From positions 1-37,877 of the forward strand of contig JANQJZ010000003.1 in assembly GCA_028281365.1 (NCBI GenBank): DNA of 37,877 nucleotides, read 5' to 3'. The translations under genes were made by a program, and so were the position numbers. This document shows positions 1 through 9,539 of this stretch, one piece after another; the first letter of the stretch is position 1; every line of letters starts with the position of its first letter. This DNA comes from Gammaproteobacteria bacterium (lineage in GTDB: Bacteria > Pseudomonadota > Gammaproteobacteria > Eutrophobiales > Eutrophobiaceae). The notes below the pieces were generated by a model. That model was not told where the DNA came from, did no database searches, and was given only the letters and a program-made list of their open reading frames with translations.

Positions 1-76
1 GTTGCGGGGTGGAGCAGCTTGGCAGATGTCGGGCTCCCTGTATCGACAAGTTCCGAAGGTCGCTACTACTGCGACC
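1..76 (+). pseudogene. Degenerate tRNA-fMet-like copy
   Basis: The first bases repeat the 5' half of the intact tRNA-fMet lying about 103 bases downstream. GTTGCGGGGTGGAGCAG is shared exactly, followed by shared TGGCAG, GTCGGGCTC and CCGAAGGTCGC blocks. The D-stem partner is lost, the anticodon loop is replaced by extra bases, and there is no T-arm/CCA end. Instead GGTCGC and GCGACC (58-63 and 71-76) form a 6-bp hairpin with a 7-base loop. It cannot fold as a normal tRNA. It is probably a decayed tandem duplicate. The element may begin before the window. Confidence 0.6.
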
Positions 77-105
77 GAAATGAAATAGATAGTTTGAAGC
101 GCAGT

Positions 106-182
106 TGCGGGGTGGAGCAGTCTGGCAGCTCGTCGGGCTCATAACCCGAAGGTCGCAGGTTCAAATCCTGCCCCCGCTACCA
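106..182 (+). tRNA. Initiator tRNA-fMet (CAT anticodon)
   Basis: This 77-base gene folds as a full cloverleaf: acceptor TGCGGGG/CCCCGCT, D-arm GAGC/GCTC, anticodon stem TCGGG/CCCGA with loop CTCATAA, T-arm GCAGG/CCTGC with TTCAAAT, discriminator A and encoded CCA. Two initiator hallmarks are visible: three consecutive G-C pairs in the anticodon stem and no Watson-Crick pair at 1:72 (here T-T rather than the common C-A). A tRNA-fMet ahead of rimP-nusA-infB is the metY arrangement of Gammaproteobacteria. Confidence 0.95.
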
Positions 183-194
183 AATATTGGCAAA

Positions 195-218
195 GTTTTT
201 GATTAAAGAATCAAAAAC
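195..218 (+). other. AT-rich perfect hairpin downstream of tRNA-fMet
   Basis: GTTTTTGATT (195-204) pairs perfectly with AATCAAAAAC (209-218) around an AAAG loop, giving a 10-bp stem. It lies just after the tRNA 3' end and before the terminator at 229. It could be a processing or stability structure for the tRNA transcript. No function is shown by sequence alone. Confidence 0.55.
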
Positions 219-228
219 GATGAGTGAC

Positions 229-252
229 AAACCCCTTTCAGGGGTTTTTTTA
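229..252 (+). terminator. Rho-independent terminator after tRNA-fMet
   Basis: AAACCCC (229-235) pairs with GGGGTTT (241-247) around TTTCA, running into a T-tract. It would end or attenuate the tRNA transcript before rimP. Confidence 0.85.
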
Positions 253-321
253 TTATGTACAGGATATATTGACAGAAATTAACTTATTTAGGGTGATGTG
301 GCGCACCTTATATAAACTGGC

Positions 322-327
322 TATAAT
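322..327 (+). promoter_or_regulatory. Possible -10 element upstream of rimP
   Basis: TATAAT matches the sigma70 -10 consensus exactly and lies 69 bases before the rimP start. No good -35 box sits at 16-18 bases upstream. A TTGACA at 269-274 is too far away to pair with it. The element is therefore tentative. Confidence 0.3.
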
Positions 328-356
328 TCCCGTTTACATTTATGTTGTATTAAATA

Positions 357-380
357 AGTGGGCCTTGCGCCCACTTTTTG
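357..380 (+). terminator. Leader terminator/attenuator before rimP
   Basis: AGTGGGC (357-363) pairs with GCCCACT (369-375) around CTTGC and is followed by TTTTTG. It has the form of an intrinsic terminator placed immediately before the rimP coding start, so it probably attenuates read-through into the rimP-nusA-infB operon. Internal terminators between metY and rimP are known in E. coli. Confidence 0.7.
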
Positions 381-390
381 TTTATGGCTT

Positions 391-846
391 ATGGTTAGAC
401 AAAATCAGGCATTGCTCGATTTAATTGAGCCGGAAGTTTCAGCATTAGGTTATGAACTGCTTGGAATTGAACTAAATCGTAATGGGCATGGTTCAATACT
501 ACGTGTTTATATCGATAAACCTGATGGAATTACAATTGATGACTGTGTCACCGTGAGCCAGCAATTAACAGGAATGCTGGATGTTGAAGATCCGATTAAG
601 GGGCAATATGAACTAGAGGTTTCATCCCCTGGTCTGGATCGGCCTATTTTTACAATAGAGCAGTTTAGAAAATATATTGGTGAAACAATTAAATTGCGAT
701 TGTATGAAAAGATAAATGAGCGAAAACGTTTTACGGGAGTTTTAATTTCTGTTGAGAATGACATGATTTTAATTAATTGTGAGAACGAAGATTTTGAAGT
801 ACCTATTAATATGGTTGATAGAGCACGGTTGGTTCCACAGTTTTGA
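391..846 (+). CDS. rimP: Ribosome maturation factor RimP
   Basis: RimP is needed for late maturation of the 30S ribosomal subunit. The protein carries the family's central VSSPGLDRP motif, and DDC and LDVEDPI segments resemble the E. coli protein throughout, including a C-terminal LVPQF close to LVPHF. I chose the ATG at 391, giving 151 residues (MVRQNQALL). A longer in-frame start at 358 would begin inside the leader terminator stem and add a non-homologous extension. The ribosome-binding site is weak. It is the first protein gene of the operon, 21 bases before nusA. Confidence 0.93.
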   Translation: MVRQNQALLDLIEPEVSALGYELLGIELNRNGHGSILRVYIDKPDGITIDDCVTVSQQLTGMLDVEDPIKGQYELEVSSPGLDRPIFTIEQFRKYIGETIKLRLYEKINERKRFTGVLISVENDMILINCENEDFEVPINMVDRARLVPQF

Positions 847-867
847 TTTTTTTTAACGGTAAGATAA

Positions 868-2388
868 ATGAATAAAGAAATTTTAATGGTTGTTGATGTC
901 GTCTGTAACGAAAAAGGCGTTGCCAAGGGCATCATATTTGAAGCAATCGAAGCTGCATTGGCTAGCGCTACGAAAAAACGTAATCGTGAAGATATTGAAG
1001 CGCGGGTAGAAATTGATCGTGAAACGGGGGACTACGATACATTTCGTTGTTGGGAAGTCGTTGATGATGAACCAGACTCATTGGAAGTACCAACCAGGCA
1101 AATTCGTTTTAAGGATGCTCGTGAAAAAAATCCCGATATAGAGATTGGACAATATATTGAAGAACCAATGGCATCAGTTGAGTTTGGTCGAATTGCTGCC
1201 CAGGCTGCCAAACAGGTGATTGTTCAAAAAGTTCGTGAAGCAGAACGGGCCCAGGTTATTGACGCTTATCAAGATCGGGTTGGTGAAATGGTTGGCGGTG
1301 TTGTCAAACGTTCGGAGCGCAGTGGTGCAATTATCGATCTTGGTAACAATGCCGAGGCTTTTATACCAAGAGAAGAATTAATTCCACGTGAAGCGATTCG
1401 CCCCGGTGATCGTGTACGGGCCTATTTAAAGGAAATTAAACCGGAAGTAATGCGTGGTCCACAATTATTTTTAAGTCGTACTGCGCCGGAGTTATTAATC
1501 GAGTTATTTAAGATTGAAGTACCGGAAATTAATGAAGGTATGATTGATATAATTAATGGTGCCAGAGATCCTGGTGCAAGAGCAAAAATCGCAGTAAGAG
1601 CGAATGACCCGAGAATTGATCCTATTGGTGCTTGTGTCGGTATGCGAGGTTCGCGGGTACAGGCCGTTTCAAATGAATTAGGTGGTGAACGTGTAGATAT
1701 TATCCTATGGGATGATAACCCGGCCCAATTTGTAATTAATGCCATGGCACCTGCGGAAGTCGCTTCAATCATGGTTGATGAGGATGAACATACGATGGAT
1801 GTTGCTGTGGCGGAAGAAAATTTATCTCAAGCGATTGGACGTGGTGGCCAAAATGTAAAATTGGCCAGTGAATTGACGGGTTGGGAATTAAATGTGATGT
1901 CTGTTGAACAGGCAGATGAAAAAAGTGAAGCCGAGGCAGAAACATTACAGGCTATGTTTATGGAACAGCTAGATGTTGATGAAGAAATAGCCATTATTCT
2001 TGTTCAGGAAGGATTTTCCAGTATCGAAGAAGTTGCTTATGTCCCGGAAAAAGAAATGTTGGCAATCGAAGAATTTGATGATGATCTGGTTAAAGAATTA
2101 CGTGATCGAGCGCGTGATGTCATGTTAACACGGGCAATTGCCAAGGAAGAAAAACTGGGTGATGCGAAACCTGCAGAAGATTTATTGACTATGGAAGGAA
2201 TGGATGAAGCGCTGGCTTATGAGTTAGCCGGTAGAGGTGTCGTTACTATGGAAGATCTTGCCGAGCAGTCAGTGGATGAATTACTCGATATACCTGATAT
2301 AGATAAAGAACGTGCAGGAGAGTTAATTATGACGGCACGTATTCCATGGTTTGAGGCAGAAGAATCCAATAGTGAGGGTGTTAGTTAA
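868..2388 (+). CDS. nusA: Transcription termination/antitermination factor NusA
   Basis: NusA binds RNA polymerase and nascent RNA to modulate pausing, termination and antitermination. The 506 residues are close to the 495 of E. coli. An N-terminal polymerase-binding domain (about 1-130) is followed by an S1 domain (about 139-205), two KH domains ([10 protein letters not shown] near 260 and [11 protein letters not shown] near 322), and two acidic C-terminal repeats typical of gammaproteobacterial NusA. The stop overlaps the infB start by one base (TAATG), so the two are probably translationally coupled. Confidence 0.97.
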   Translation: MNKEILMVVDVVCNEKGVAKGIIFEAIEAALASATKKRNREDIEARVEIDRETGDYDTFRCWEVVDDEPDSLEVPTRQIRFKDAREKNPDIEIGQYIEEPMASVEFGRIAAQAAKQVIVQKVREAERAQVIDAYQDRVGEMVGGVVKRSERSGAIIDLGNNAEAFIPREELIPREAIRPGDRVRAYLKEIKPEVMRGPQLFLSRTAPELLIELFKIEVPEINEGMIDIINGARDPGARAKIAVRANDPRIDPIGACVGMRGSRVQAVSNELGGERVDIILWDDNPAQFVINAMAPAEVASIMVDEDEHTMDVAVAEENLSQAIGRGGQNVKLASELTGWELNVMSVEQADEKSEAEAETLQAMFMEQLDVDEEIAIILVQEGFSSIEEVAYVPEKEMLAIEEFDDDLVKELRDRARDVMLTRAIAKEEKLGDAKPAEDLLTMEGMDEALAYELAGRGVVTMEDLAEQSVDELLDIPDIDKERAGELIMTARIPWFEAEESNSEGVS

Positions 2389-4922
2389 TGCCGGAAGTTA
2401 CGATCAGTGAATTCGCCGCCGATGTCGGTGTACCGGTTGAACGACTACGGGAGCAATTGGTGGAGGCTGGTCTATCTGAAAAGAATGCAGACGACATCAT
2501 TACTGATTCAGAAAAATCCGAGTTGCTTCTTTTCCTTCGTAAAAAACATGGTAAAGATGAAAATTCTGAACCACGCAAGATCACATTACGTCGTAAAACG
2601 GTCAGTGAGCTGAAAGTACCGGTTGCGAGTCAAGGTAGAACCAAGCCTCGATCTAAAACGGTAAGTATAGAATTTCGTAAACGGCGAACTTATGCAAAAC
2701 GAAGTGAAATAGAAGAAACATTAAAACAGGAAGAAGAAGCAGCCAGGTTATCAGAGGAACAATCTGCAGAAGAGATAGAACAACAAGAGGCTGTAGAAGA
2801 TGTAAAAACAGAACAAGTTGAACAAGTCATTGAGACGGTTGCTGAAGAAGAAACTATTGAATCAGAAAATGTTTCGGAATTAACTGCAGAATCAGTTCCA
2901 GATAGCGTAGAAGAAGCAGAGATTCAAACGGATGATGTTGCATCAGTTGATGAACCTGAACCTGTTCCGGATCTTCCTCCACCAATAGAACCTGATCCAA
3001 TTCCGGTCAGGGATAAAGCTGCTAAAGAACACACGCGTCATGGGCGTGAAGAATTGCATGTTGCTTCCAAAGGTTCAGGGAGAAGACGTAAAAAAACCAG
3101 ACCTAAACCTGTTGTTGTTCAGCAGCCTACCAGTAAACAGCATGGTTTTGAAAAACCGACAGCCCCTGTTGTTAAAGAAGTTGATATTCCCGAGAGTATC
3201 ACTGTCGCTGATCTTGCCCAGAAGATGTCGGTAAAAGGTTCAGAAGTAATAAAGATTATGATGGGCCTTGGAAGTATGGCAACTATAAATCAGATGATCG
3301 ATCAGGATACTGCTGCCATAGTGGTCGAGGAAATGGGACATAAACCCAGGCTTCTGAAAGAAAATGCCCTTGAAGAAGAAATGATTCAGGCTACCCAGCA
3401 AGATGGTGAACAGGTAAGTCGTGCTCCCGTAGTTACCATCATGGGTCATGTTGATCATGGTAAAACATCTTTGCTTGATTATATTCGACGTTCCAAGATT
3501 ACCGCAGGTGAAGCAGGCGGGATAACTCAACATATCGGTGCTTACCGGGTAAAAACCGGTAATGGTGAGATAACCTTTCTTGATACGCCGGGACATGAAG
3601 CGTTCACAGCGATGCGAGCGCGTGGTGCCAAGGTAACAGATATCGTTATTATTGTTGTCGCTGCTGATGATGGTGTTATGCCACAGACAGAAGAAGCAAT
3701 TACCCATGCAAAAGCCGGTGACGTTCCGATTATTATCGCGGTTAATAAGATTGATAAGGAAAATGCAGATCCTGATCGCGTCAAGCAGGAATTATCCAAA
3801 TTTGATGTTATACCGGAAGACTGGGGTGGTGATACACAGTTCATAAATGTATCTGCAATTACTGGCCAGGGGATTGATGATCTGCTTGAGAGTATTTTAT
3901 TACAAACAGAAATACTTGAACTGAAAGCTGTTACGACTGGCTCTGCATCCGGTGCTGTAATCGAATCCAGACTGGATAAAGGACGTGGTCCCATAGCCAG
4001 TATACTTGTTCAGAGTGGCACACTTAATAAAGGTGATGTCATTCTTAGTGGGCACGAGTTTGGCCGTGTCAGGGCGATGATAGACGATAATGGTAATGAG
4101 GTTTCAATAGCCGGGCCGTCGACACCAGTAGAAGTATTAGGACTTTCTGGTACACCTAATGCGGGTGATGAAATGATAGTCGTTCCTGATGAAAAGAAGG
4201 CGAGAGAGATTGCACTGTTTAGACAGGGTAAATATCGTGAAACAAAGATGGCACAACAGCAGGCGACTAAGCTTGAAAATGTTATGAACCAAATGCAGGA
4301 GGGTGATTCGATAACACTCAACCTGCTTATTAAGGCCGATGTCCAGGGTTCATCAGAAGCACTTGTGGACGCCTTATCCAGACTTAGTAATGAAGAAGTT
4401 AAAGTTAGTATTATTAGTAGTGGTGTAGGTGGCATTACAGAATCTGATATTAATCTTGCCATGGCATCAGATGGTGTCGTCATTGGATTCAATGTACGTG
4501 CTGATGCCAGTGCCAAAAAACTGGTTGACGCAGAAGGTATTGATTTGCGTTATTACAGTATTATTTATGATGTCATTGATGATGTAAAAGCTGCGCTTAG
4601 CGGGCTGCTTTCACCGGAGATCCGTGAACAAATAATTGGCGTAGCGGAAGTACGTGAAGTGTTCCGTTCACCCAAGTTTGGAGATATAGCAGGCTGTATG
4701 GTTACGTCAGGATATATAAAACGTAATAACCCGATACGTGTGTTACGTGATAATGTCGTAATTTATGAAGGTGAACTTGAATCCTTACGCCGGTTTAAGG
4801 ATGATGTCAATGAAGTAAAATCAGGCATGGATTGTGGTATCGGCGTAAAAAATTATAATGATGTTCAAGAAGGTGATCAGATCGAAGTGTTCGAACGTAT
4901 CAGTATAGAACGTAAGATTTGA
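2388..4922 (+). CDS. infB: Translation initiation factor IF-2
   Basis: IF-2 is the GTPase that brings fMet-tRNA to the 30S subunit and promotes subunit joining. The 844 residues show an N-terminal IF2-N helix domain, a long Glu-rich low-complexity linker (about 110-240), a second IF2-N domain (about 268-325), and the G domain. GTPase motifs are GHVDHGKT at 353-360, DTPGHE from 399 and NKID from 453. Domains II-IV follow and the C-terminal end fits the family. The fMet-tRNA gene at the head of this region serves the factor's substrate. The start is coupled to the nusA stop. Confidence 0.97.
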   Translation: MPEVTISEFAADVGVPVERLREQLVEAGLSEKNADDIITDSEKSELLLFLRKKHGKDENSEPRKITLRRKTVSELKVPVASQGRTKPRSKTVSIEFRKRRTYAKRSEIEETLKQEEEAARLSEEQSAEEIEQQEAVEDVKTEQVEQVIETVAEEETIESENVSELTAESVPDSVEEAEIQTDDVASVDEPEPVPDLPPPIEPDPIPVRDKAAKEHTRHGREELHVASKGSGRRRKKTRPKPVVVQQPTSKQHGFEKPTAPVVKEVDIPESITVADLAQKMSVKGSEVIKIMMGLGSMATINQMIDQDTAAIVVEEMGHKPRLLKENALEEEMIQATQQDGEQVSRAPVVTIMGHVDHGKTSLLDYIRRSKITAGEAGGITQHIGAYRVKTGNGEITFLDTPGHEAFTAMRARGAKVTDIVIIVVAADDGVMPQTEEAITHAKAGDVPIIIAVNKIDKENADPDRVKQELSKFDVIPEDWGGDTQFINVSAITGQGIDDLLESILLQTEILELKAVTTGSASGAVIESRLDKGRGPIASILVQSGTLNKGDVILSGHEFGRVRAMIDDNGNEVSIAGPSTPVEVLGLSGTPNAGDEMIVVPDEKKAREIALFRQGKYRETKMAQQQATKLENVMNQMQEGDSITLNLLIKADVQGSSEALVDALSRLSNEEVKVSIISSGVGGITESDINLAMASDGVVIGFNVRADASAKKLVDAEGIDLRYYSIIYDVIDDVKAALSGLLSPEIREQIIGVAEVREVFRSPKFGDIAGCMVTSGYIKRNNPIRVLRDNVVIYEGELESLRRFKDDVNEVKSGMDCGIGVKNYNDVQEGDQIEVFERISIERKI

Positions 4923-4931
4923 TCGAAACAA

Positions 4932-5294
4932 ATGCCGAAAGAATTCGGGCGTAACCGTCGTGTTGCCCAGTTTATTAAACAAGAACTCTCTATCTTGATC
5001 CAAAGAGAATTTCCATTAAGTCAGTTTGGAATGATTACATTGACAAATGTTGATGTTAGCCCGGATTTAAAAAATGCTATCGTATATTTTACCGTGTTAA
5101 ATAATACGGATTCTAATGAAATGCTTGTCAATGAGTTGAATGCGCAAGCAGGGCATTTCCGTCACGAAATCGCCATTATGATGACATCAAAAGGTGTTCC
5201 GGTTTTACGCTTTAAATATGATGAATCAATTGAACGGGCACAACGGTTAACCGATATTATTGAGTCAGTTAGCCATCCTGAAGATGATAAATAA
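4932..5294 (+). CDS. rbfA: Ribosome-binding factor A RbfA
   Basis: RbfA binds the 30S subunit during 16S rRNA 5'-end maturation and cold adaptation. The 120-residue protein has the family opening (FGRNRRVAQFIKQELSILIQ), the SPDLKNAIVYF strand and the PVLRFKYDESIERAQRL C-terminal block. It starts nine bases after infB, in the standard infB-rbfA-truB order. Confidence 0.95.
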   Translation: MPKEFGRNRRVAQFIKQELSILIQREFPLSQFGMITLTNVDVSPDLKNAIVYFTVLNNTDSNEMLVNELNAQAGHFRHEIAIMMTSKGVPVLRFKYDESIERAQRLTDIIESVSHPEDDK

Positions 5295-5312
5295 ATTTAG
5301 CGGACCTACGTG

Positions 5313-6245
5313 ATGGGTAAACGAAGCAAAAAGTCTGGCAGAAATATCAACGGTATTCTGTTACTGGATAAACCATCCGGTATGACATCCAATGGCGCGT
5401 TACAACATGTTAAACGAATATTTAACGCTAATAAGGCAGGACATACAGGAAGCCTTGATGCGCCGGCAACCGGTTTGTTACCCATTTGTTTAGGTGAGGC
5501 AACGAAAATCTCAGCATTTTTATTGAATTCTGATAAAACCTATCAGGCACGATGTAAATTAGGCATAACCACAGCAACAGGCGATGCTTGTGGTGATCTA
5601 TTGGAATCACGAGAGGTTCCTGAATTCTCCAGCAGTGAGTTCGAAAAATATCTGCAAGAATTTGTTGGAGAGATAGAACAGACACCACCCATGTTCTCTG
5701 CGTTAAAGCATAATGGTAAACGACTCTATGAACTTGCCTACAAAGGGGTCGAAGTTGAGCGTAAGTCCAGAAAAGTAACAATTAATAGTCTTGCGCTGGT
5801 TAATTTAATAAAAGACGAGTTTGAGATAGAGGTCTCGTGTTCAAAAGGGACATATATCAGAACACTGGTCGAGGATATTGGATATAAATTGGGTTGTGGC
5901 GCACATATTTTAACGTTGAGAAGATTACAAGCAGGACCATTTCAACAATCACAAATGGTTACGCCAATAGAATTACAGTCAACAGCCGAACATGGTTTTG
6001 AGCAGCTTGATAAACTGTTATTACCGATCGATGTCGCGTTGAAGGATATGCCTGAAGTTCATCTATCTGACGATGTGGTGTCCTGTTTATGCCAGGGGCA
6101 GACAGTTGCTGCCAAGGACCTGCCTGGTTCAGGCCGGATCAGAATTTACAATACAAGAGATCAATTTATTGGTTTAGGCGAGGTTACAGGCGACGGTCAG
6201 ATATCCCCTAAGCGTTTGATAAATAATATAAATAATCAGCTATAA
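5313..6245 (+). CDS. truB: tRNA pseudouridine-55 synthase TruB
   Basis: TruB converts U55 of the tRNA T-loop to pseudouridine. The family core GHTGSLDAPATGLLP carries the catalytic Asp at residue 49. Most relatives have LDPLATG, so DAPATG is a mild variant. GILLLDKPSGMTSN near the N-terminus and SKGTYIRTLVEDIG later are also conserved. I chose the ATG at 5313 (310 residues). A GTG directly before it at 5310 is in frame and would add one residue. A C-terminal PUA-like region follows the catalytic domain. Confidence 0.95.
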   Translation: MGKRSKKSGRNINGILLLDKPSGMTSNGALQHVKRIFNANKAGHTGSLDAPATGLLPICLGEATKISAFLLNSDKTYQARCKLGITTATGDACGDLLESREVPEFSSSEFEKYLQEFVGEIEQTPPMFSALKHNGKRLYELAYKGVEVERKSRKVTINSLALVNLIKDEFEIEVSCSKGTYIRTLVEDIGYKLGCGAHILTLRRLQAGPFQQSQMVTPIELQSTAEHGFEQLDKLLLPIDVALKDMPEVHLSDDVVSCLCQGQTVAAKDLPGSGRIRIYNTRDQFIGLGEVTGDGQISPKRLINNINNQL

Positions 6246-6274
6246 AGTAGTATGGAAACATTTCGATGTTTCGC

Positions 6275-6303
6275 TTGTTACGGTGCATGGGCGCGGGTAC
6301 AAT
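6275..6303 (+). promoter_or_regulatory. Sigma70-type promoter for rpsO
   Basis: TTGTTA (6275-6280) and TACAAT (6298-6303) are separated by exactly 17 bases and lie 45 bases before the rpsO start. Both hexamers are close to consensus. Confidence 0.7.
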
Positions 6304-6347
6304 ACGCGCCAAATTTGATATGAGAAAGTTCGCAGGAGCAGTTAATA

Positions 6348-6617
6348 ATGGCATTAAGTCATGAACAAAAGGCAGAGATAGTCAAGGATTATCAGCGTAG
6401 TGCAAGTGACACCGGTTCGCCGGAGGTGCAGGTTGCATTATTGACATCTCGAATTACAGATCTGTCTGGTCATTTTAAAGAACACGATAAAGATCACCAT
6501 TCCAGACAAGGTTTGTTACGCATGGTAAATCAGCGACGTAAATTGCTCGATTACCTGAAGAATAAAGACATCAATCGTTATCGTGATTTGATTGGCCGTC
6601 TTGGTCTCCGTAAATAA
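6348..6617 (+). CDS. rpsO: 30S ribosomal protein S15
   Basis: S15 is a primary 16S rRNA-binding protein of the small subunit. The 89 residues match the usual bacterial length. Conserved segments include [36 protein letters not shown] and [14 protein letters not shown] clear AGGAG site precedes the ATG. It has its own promoter and a downstream terminator before pnp, as in E. coli rpsO-pnp. Confidence 0.98.
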   Translation: MALSHEQKAEIVKDYQRSASDTGSPEVQVALLTSRITDLSGHFKEHDKDHHSRQGLLRMVNQRRKLLDYLKNKDINRYRDLIGRLGLRK

Positions 6618-6657
6618 TTATCTTTTCGGCATTCGCCAATGAGGAAAACAGTATCAG

Positions 6658-6690
6658 AAAACCCGCAAATGCGGGTTTTAGCGTTTTTAT
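6658..6690 (+). terminator. rpsO-pnp intergenic terminator
   Basis: AAAACCCGC (6658-6666) pairs with GCGGGTTTT (6671-6679) around AAAT, followed by an interrupted T-rich tail. It probably allows partial read-through into pnp. Confidence 0.8.
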
Positions 6691-6745
6691 AATTTCAAAA
6701 ATATATCTTTAAACATTTAATCAACAGTTTTGTTAGGGAAAGTCC

Positions 6746-8830
6746 ATGAGCGTGGTAACAAAAGAATTTCAGTTCGGTAATCATAAAGTCAAATTAGAAA
6801 CAGGAAGGGTCGCCAGACAGGCATCCGGTGCTGTTATAGTAAGCATGGGTGATACAGTTGTACTTGTTACCTGTGTCGCGAAGAAAGAAGCAGTCGAAGG
6901 TCAGGATTTTTTTCCATTGACTGTCGACTATCAGGAAAAAACATATGCGGCAGGTAAAATTCCAGGCGGTTTTTTTAAACGTGAAGGCCGGCCTTCAGAA
7001 AAAGAAACATTAACCTGTCGCCTGATCGATCGCCCGATACGACCGCTCTTTCCCAAAGGCTTTACTAACGAAATTCAAATTATTGCAACAGTCTTGTCAT
7101 TAGATCCAGATATTGATCCTGATATTCCATCTATTATAGGCGCATCAGCATCGATTTATTTGTCTGGTGCTCCTTTTAATGGTCCTATTGGTGCAGCCCG
7201 GGTTGGTTATAAAGATGGACAGTATTTGCTTAACCCTTCATTTAATGAATTAGAGAGTTCCGAGCTTGACCTTGTTGTTGCGGGTACAGGTACTTCTGTA
7301 TTAATGGTGGAATCTGAAGCCAGGCAGTTATCTGAAGAGGTCATGTTGGGCGCGGTGATGTTCGGTCATGAACAGTTTCAGGTGGTTATCGAAAACATAA
7401 AAGCACTTGCAGAAGAGGCCAATACAAAATCATGGGATTGGTCTGCACCGGAAAAAGATGATGCACTCGAAAACGAAATTCAAACTCGTGCCAATGATCT
7501 CGTTCGTGAAGCTTATAGTATTCAAGATAAACTTGATCGCAAAGAGCGTCTAAGTGAAATCAAGAATGAAATCGTTACGGCGATGACCGAGAGTGATGAA
7601 CCACAATGGACAGCAAACCAGATCATTAGTGCAATCGAAGCATTAGAAAGTCATATTGTTCGTAGCAGTGTATTGGCAGGTGAGAATCGTATAGATGGAC
7701 GGGATTCAAAATCAATTCGTCCTATAACGGTGGAAACGGGAGTATTGCCGAGAACACATGGTTCAGCGCTATTTACCCGTGGAGAGACGCAGGCTTTGGT
7801 TGTTACTACCTTGGGTACACAAAGAGACGCACAAATCATAGATGCCATTGAAGGTGAACGTAAAGAACCGTTTATGTTTCATTACAACTTTCCGCCATTC
7901 TGTGTCAATGAAACGGGCCGTGTCGGCTCGCCAAAACGGCGTGAAATTGGTCACGGTCGTTTAGCCAAGCGCGGAATTTTAGGCGTGATGCCAAATATGG
8001 ATGAATACCCATATTCTATCCGTGTGGTGTCTGAAATCACTGAATCAAATGGTTCAAGTTCTATGGCTTCTGTATGTGGTAGTAGTCTTGCTTTAATGGA
8101 TGCAGGGGTAGGGATTGATGCGCCTGTAGCCGGTATCGCAATGGGATTAATAAAGGAAGATGATAAATTTGTTGTGTTGTCAGACATCATGGGTGATGAA
8201 GATCATTTGGGAGATATGGACTTTAAAGTTGCAGGTTCGGAAAAAGGTATTACTGCATTACAAATGGACATCAAGATCGATGGCATTACTAAAGAGATTA
8301 TGGAAGTCGCCTTGAATCAGGCCCAGGAAGGACGATTACATATTCTGGGTAAAATGAACGAAGTGATTTCCACACATAATGCAGAAATGTCTGAATTTGC
8401 ACCACGTATTACAACTATCAAGATCAATCCCGACAAGATTCGGGACGTTATTGGTAAAGGTGGTGCAACCATTCGTGCTATTACGGAAGAAACAGGGGCA
8501 ACGATTGATATTGACGATGATGGTACAGTCAAAATTGCTGCAACAGATAAAGCTGCCGGTGATGAAGCCATGAAGCGAGTTGAACAAATCACTGCCGACA
8601 TAGAAGTAGGCAAGATCTACGAGGGACGTGTTGCAAAGTTGATGGATTTCGGTGCTTTTGTAAATATTCTGCCTGGTAAGGATGGTCTGGTTCATATTTC
8701 ACAAATTTGTGAAGAGCGAGTGGAAAATGTCAGTGACAAACTTAGTGAAGGTGAGATGGTGCAGGTGAAAGTGCTTGAAGTCGATAAACAGGGTAGAGTA
8801 CGCCTAAGCATGAAAGCAGTTAATGAATAA
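6746..8830 (+). CDS. pnp: Polyribonucleotide nucleotidyltransferase (PNPase)
   Basis: PNPase degrades RNA 3' to 5' using phosphate and is a degradosome component in many bacteria. The 694 residues hold two RNase PH domains. The catalytic [10 protein letters not shown] segment places Asp at 486 and 492, the same numbering as the E. coli enzyme. A KH domain with VIGKGGATI (from about 555) and a C-terminal S1 domain (about 620-690) follow. The start is preceded by AGGGA. Confidence 0.97.
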   Translation: MSVVTKEFQFGNHKVKLETGRVARQASGAVIVSMGDTVVLVTCVAKKEAVEGQDFFPLTVDYQEKTYAAGKIPGGFFKREGRPSEKETLTCRLIDRPIRPLFPKGFTNEIQIIATVLSLDPDIDPDIPSIIGASASIYLSGAPFNGPIGAARVGYKDGQYLLNPSFNELESSELDLVVAGTGTSVLMVESEARQLSEEVMLGAVMFGHEQFQVVIENIKALAEEANTKSWDWSAPEKDDALENEIQTRANDLVREAYSIQDKLDRKERLSEIKNEIVTAMTESDEPQWTANQIISAIEALESHIVRSSVLAGENRIDGRDSKSIRPITVETGVLPRTHGSALFTRGETQALVVTTLGTQRDAQIIDAIEGERKEPFMFHYNFPPFCVNETGRVGSPKRREIGHGRLAKRGILGVMPNMDEYPYSIRVVSEITESNGSSSMASVCGSSLALMDAGVGIDAPVAGIAMGLIKEDDKFVVLSDIMGDEDHLGDMDFKVAGSEKGITALQMDIKIDGITKEIMEVALNQAQEGRLHILGKMNEVISTHNAEMSEFAPRITTIKINPDKIRDVIGKGGATIRAITEETGATIDIDDDGTVKIAATDKAAGDEAMKRVEQITADIEVGKIYEGRVAKLMDFGAFVNILPGKDGLVHISQICEERVENVSDKLSEGEMVQVKVLEVDKQGRVRLSMKAVNE

Positions 8831-8852
8831 TAGTTAGTTCCAGACCATATAC

Positions 8853-8881
8853 AAGGGGGCGTTATACGCCCCTTTTTTTAT
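8853..8881 (+). terminator. Terminator of the pnp operon
   Basis: GGGGCG (8856-8861) pairs with CGCCCC (8867-8872) around TTATA and is followed by seven T residues. This is a strong intrinsic terminator closing the translation operon. Confidence 0.9.
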
Positions 8882-8954
8882 TTCTATAAACCCTTTTCCT
8901 GTTTACATACGTTTATATATTTACCTGAATTAATATAGAACCTATCCTTGGTGT

Positions 8955-9536
8955 ATGGATGCAGATACACTTCTGGGTATGGATGTAATTGAATCTGATG
9001 AAATTCTTATGCAGCGATATGCAACTGGAGATGTTGGCGCATTTGAACTTCTGTATCAAAGGCATAAGGGTCCGGTTTATCGATATATGTTAAAGCTTTG
9101 TCAAAATGAAGCTATTGCCGAGGAATTATTCCAGGAAGTCTGGATAAAATTAATTAAAGCAAGAGTAAACTATGTCGCATCAGCGAAATTTACCACCTAT
9201 CTTTATAAATTGGCACATAATCTATTTATTGATCATTATAGAAAACAAAATGTTCGAATAGTTATTGATGAATCTGTGGAAATAGACAACGCAGAAGCTG
9301 ACATTCAAAATGGAAATAATCCGGAAGCACAAACACAACTGGAACAATCGATAGATCAACTGAATAAAATATTAGATGAATTACCCAGTGAGCAACGAGA
9401 GGTATTTCTATTAAGGGAAGAGTCAGGTATGACTGTTCCTGAAATTGCAGACACAATTGGTGTTAATCAGGAAGCAGTTAAAAGTCGATTGAGATATGCA
9501 ATCGCCAAATTAAGAAAAGGACTCGGTAACGGTTAA
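8955..9536 (+). CDS. ECF-type RNA polymerase sigma factor
   Basis: This is a group 4 (ECF) sigma factor that would direct RNA polymerase to a specific promoter set. Region 2 spans about residues 30-97 (FELLYQRHKGPVYRYML, then FTTYLYKLAHNLFIDHYRK). Region 4 spans about 130-190 (LDELPSEQREVFLLRE, then a helix-turn-helix with EIADTIGVNQEAVKSRL). The 193-residue length is typical. No clear ribosome-binding site decides between ATG 8955 and ATG 8979. Three bases separate it from the next gene, a membrane protein that is probably its anti-sigma partner. Confidence 0.88.
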   Translation: MDADTLLGMDVIESDEILMQRYATGDVGAFELLYQRHKGPVYRYMLKLCQNEAIAEELFQEVWIKLIKARVNYVASAKFTTYLYKLAHNLFIDHYRKQNVRIVIDESVEIDNAEADIQNGNNPEAQTQLEQSIDQLNKILDELPSEQREVFLLREESGMTVPEIADTIGVNQEAVKSRLRYAIAKLRKGLGNG

Positions 9537-9539
9537 GTT

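Noticed and set aside
269-327. TTGACA at 269-274 and TATAAT at 322-327 as one promoter
   Set aside because: The 47-base gap between them is far outside the 15-19 base spacing for sigma70, so only the -10 element was kept as tentative.
224-424. A 66-residue open frame between tRNA-fMet and rimP
   Set aside because: It runs through two terminator hairpins and overlaps the rimP start, with no ribosome-binding site and no recognisable family.
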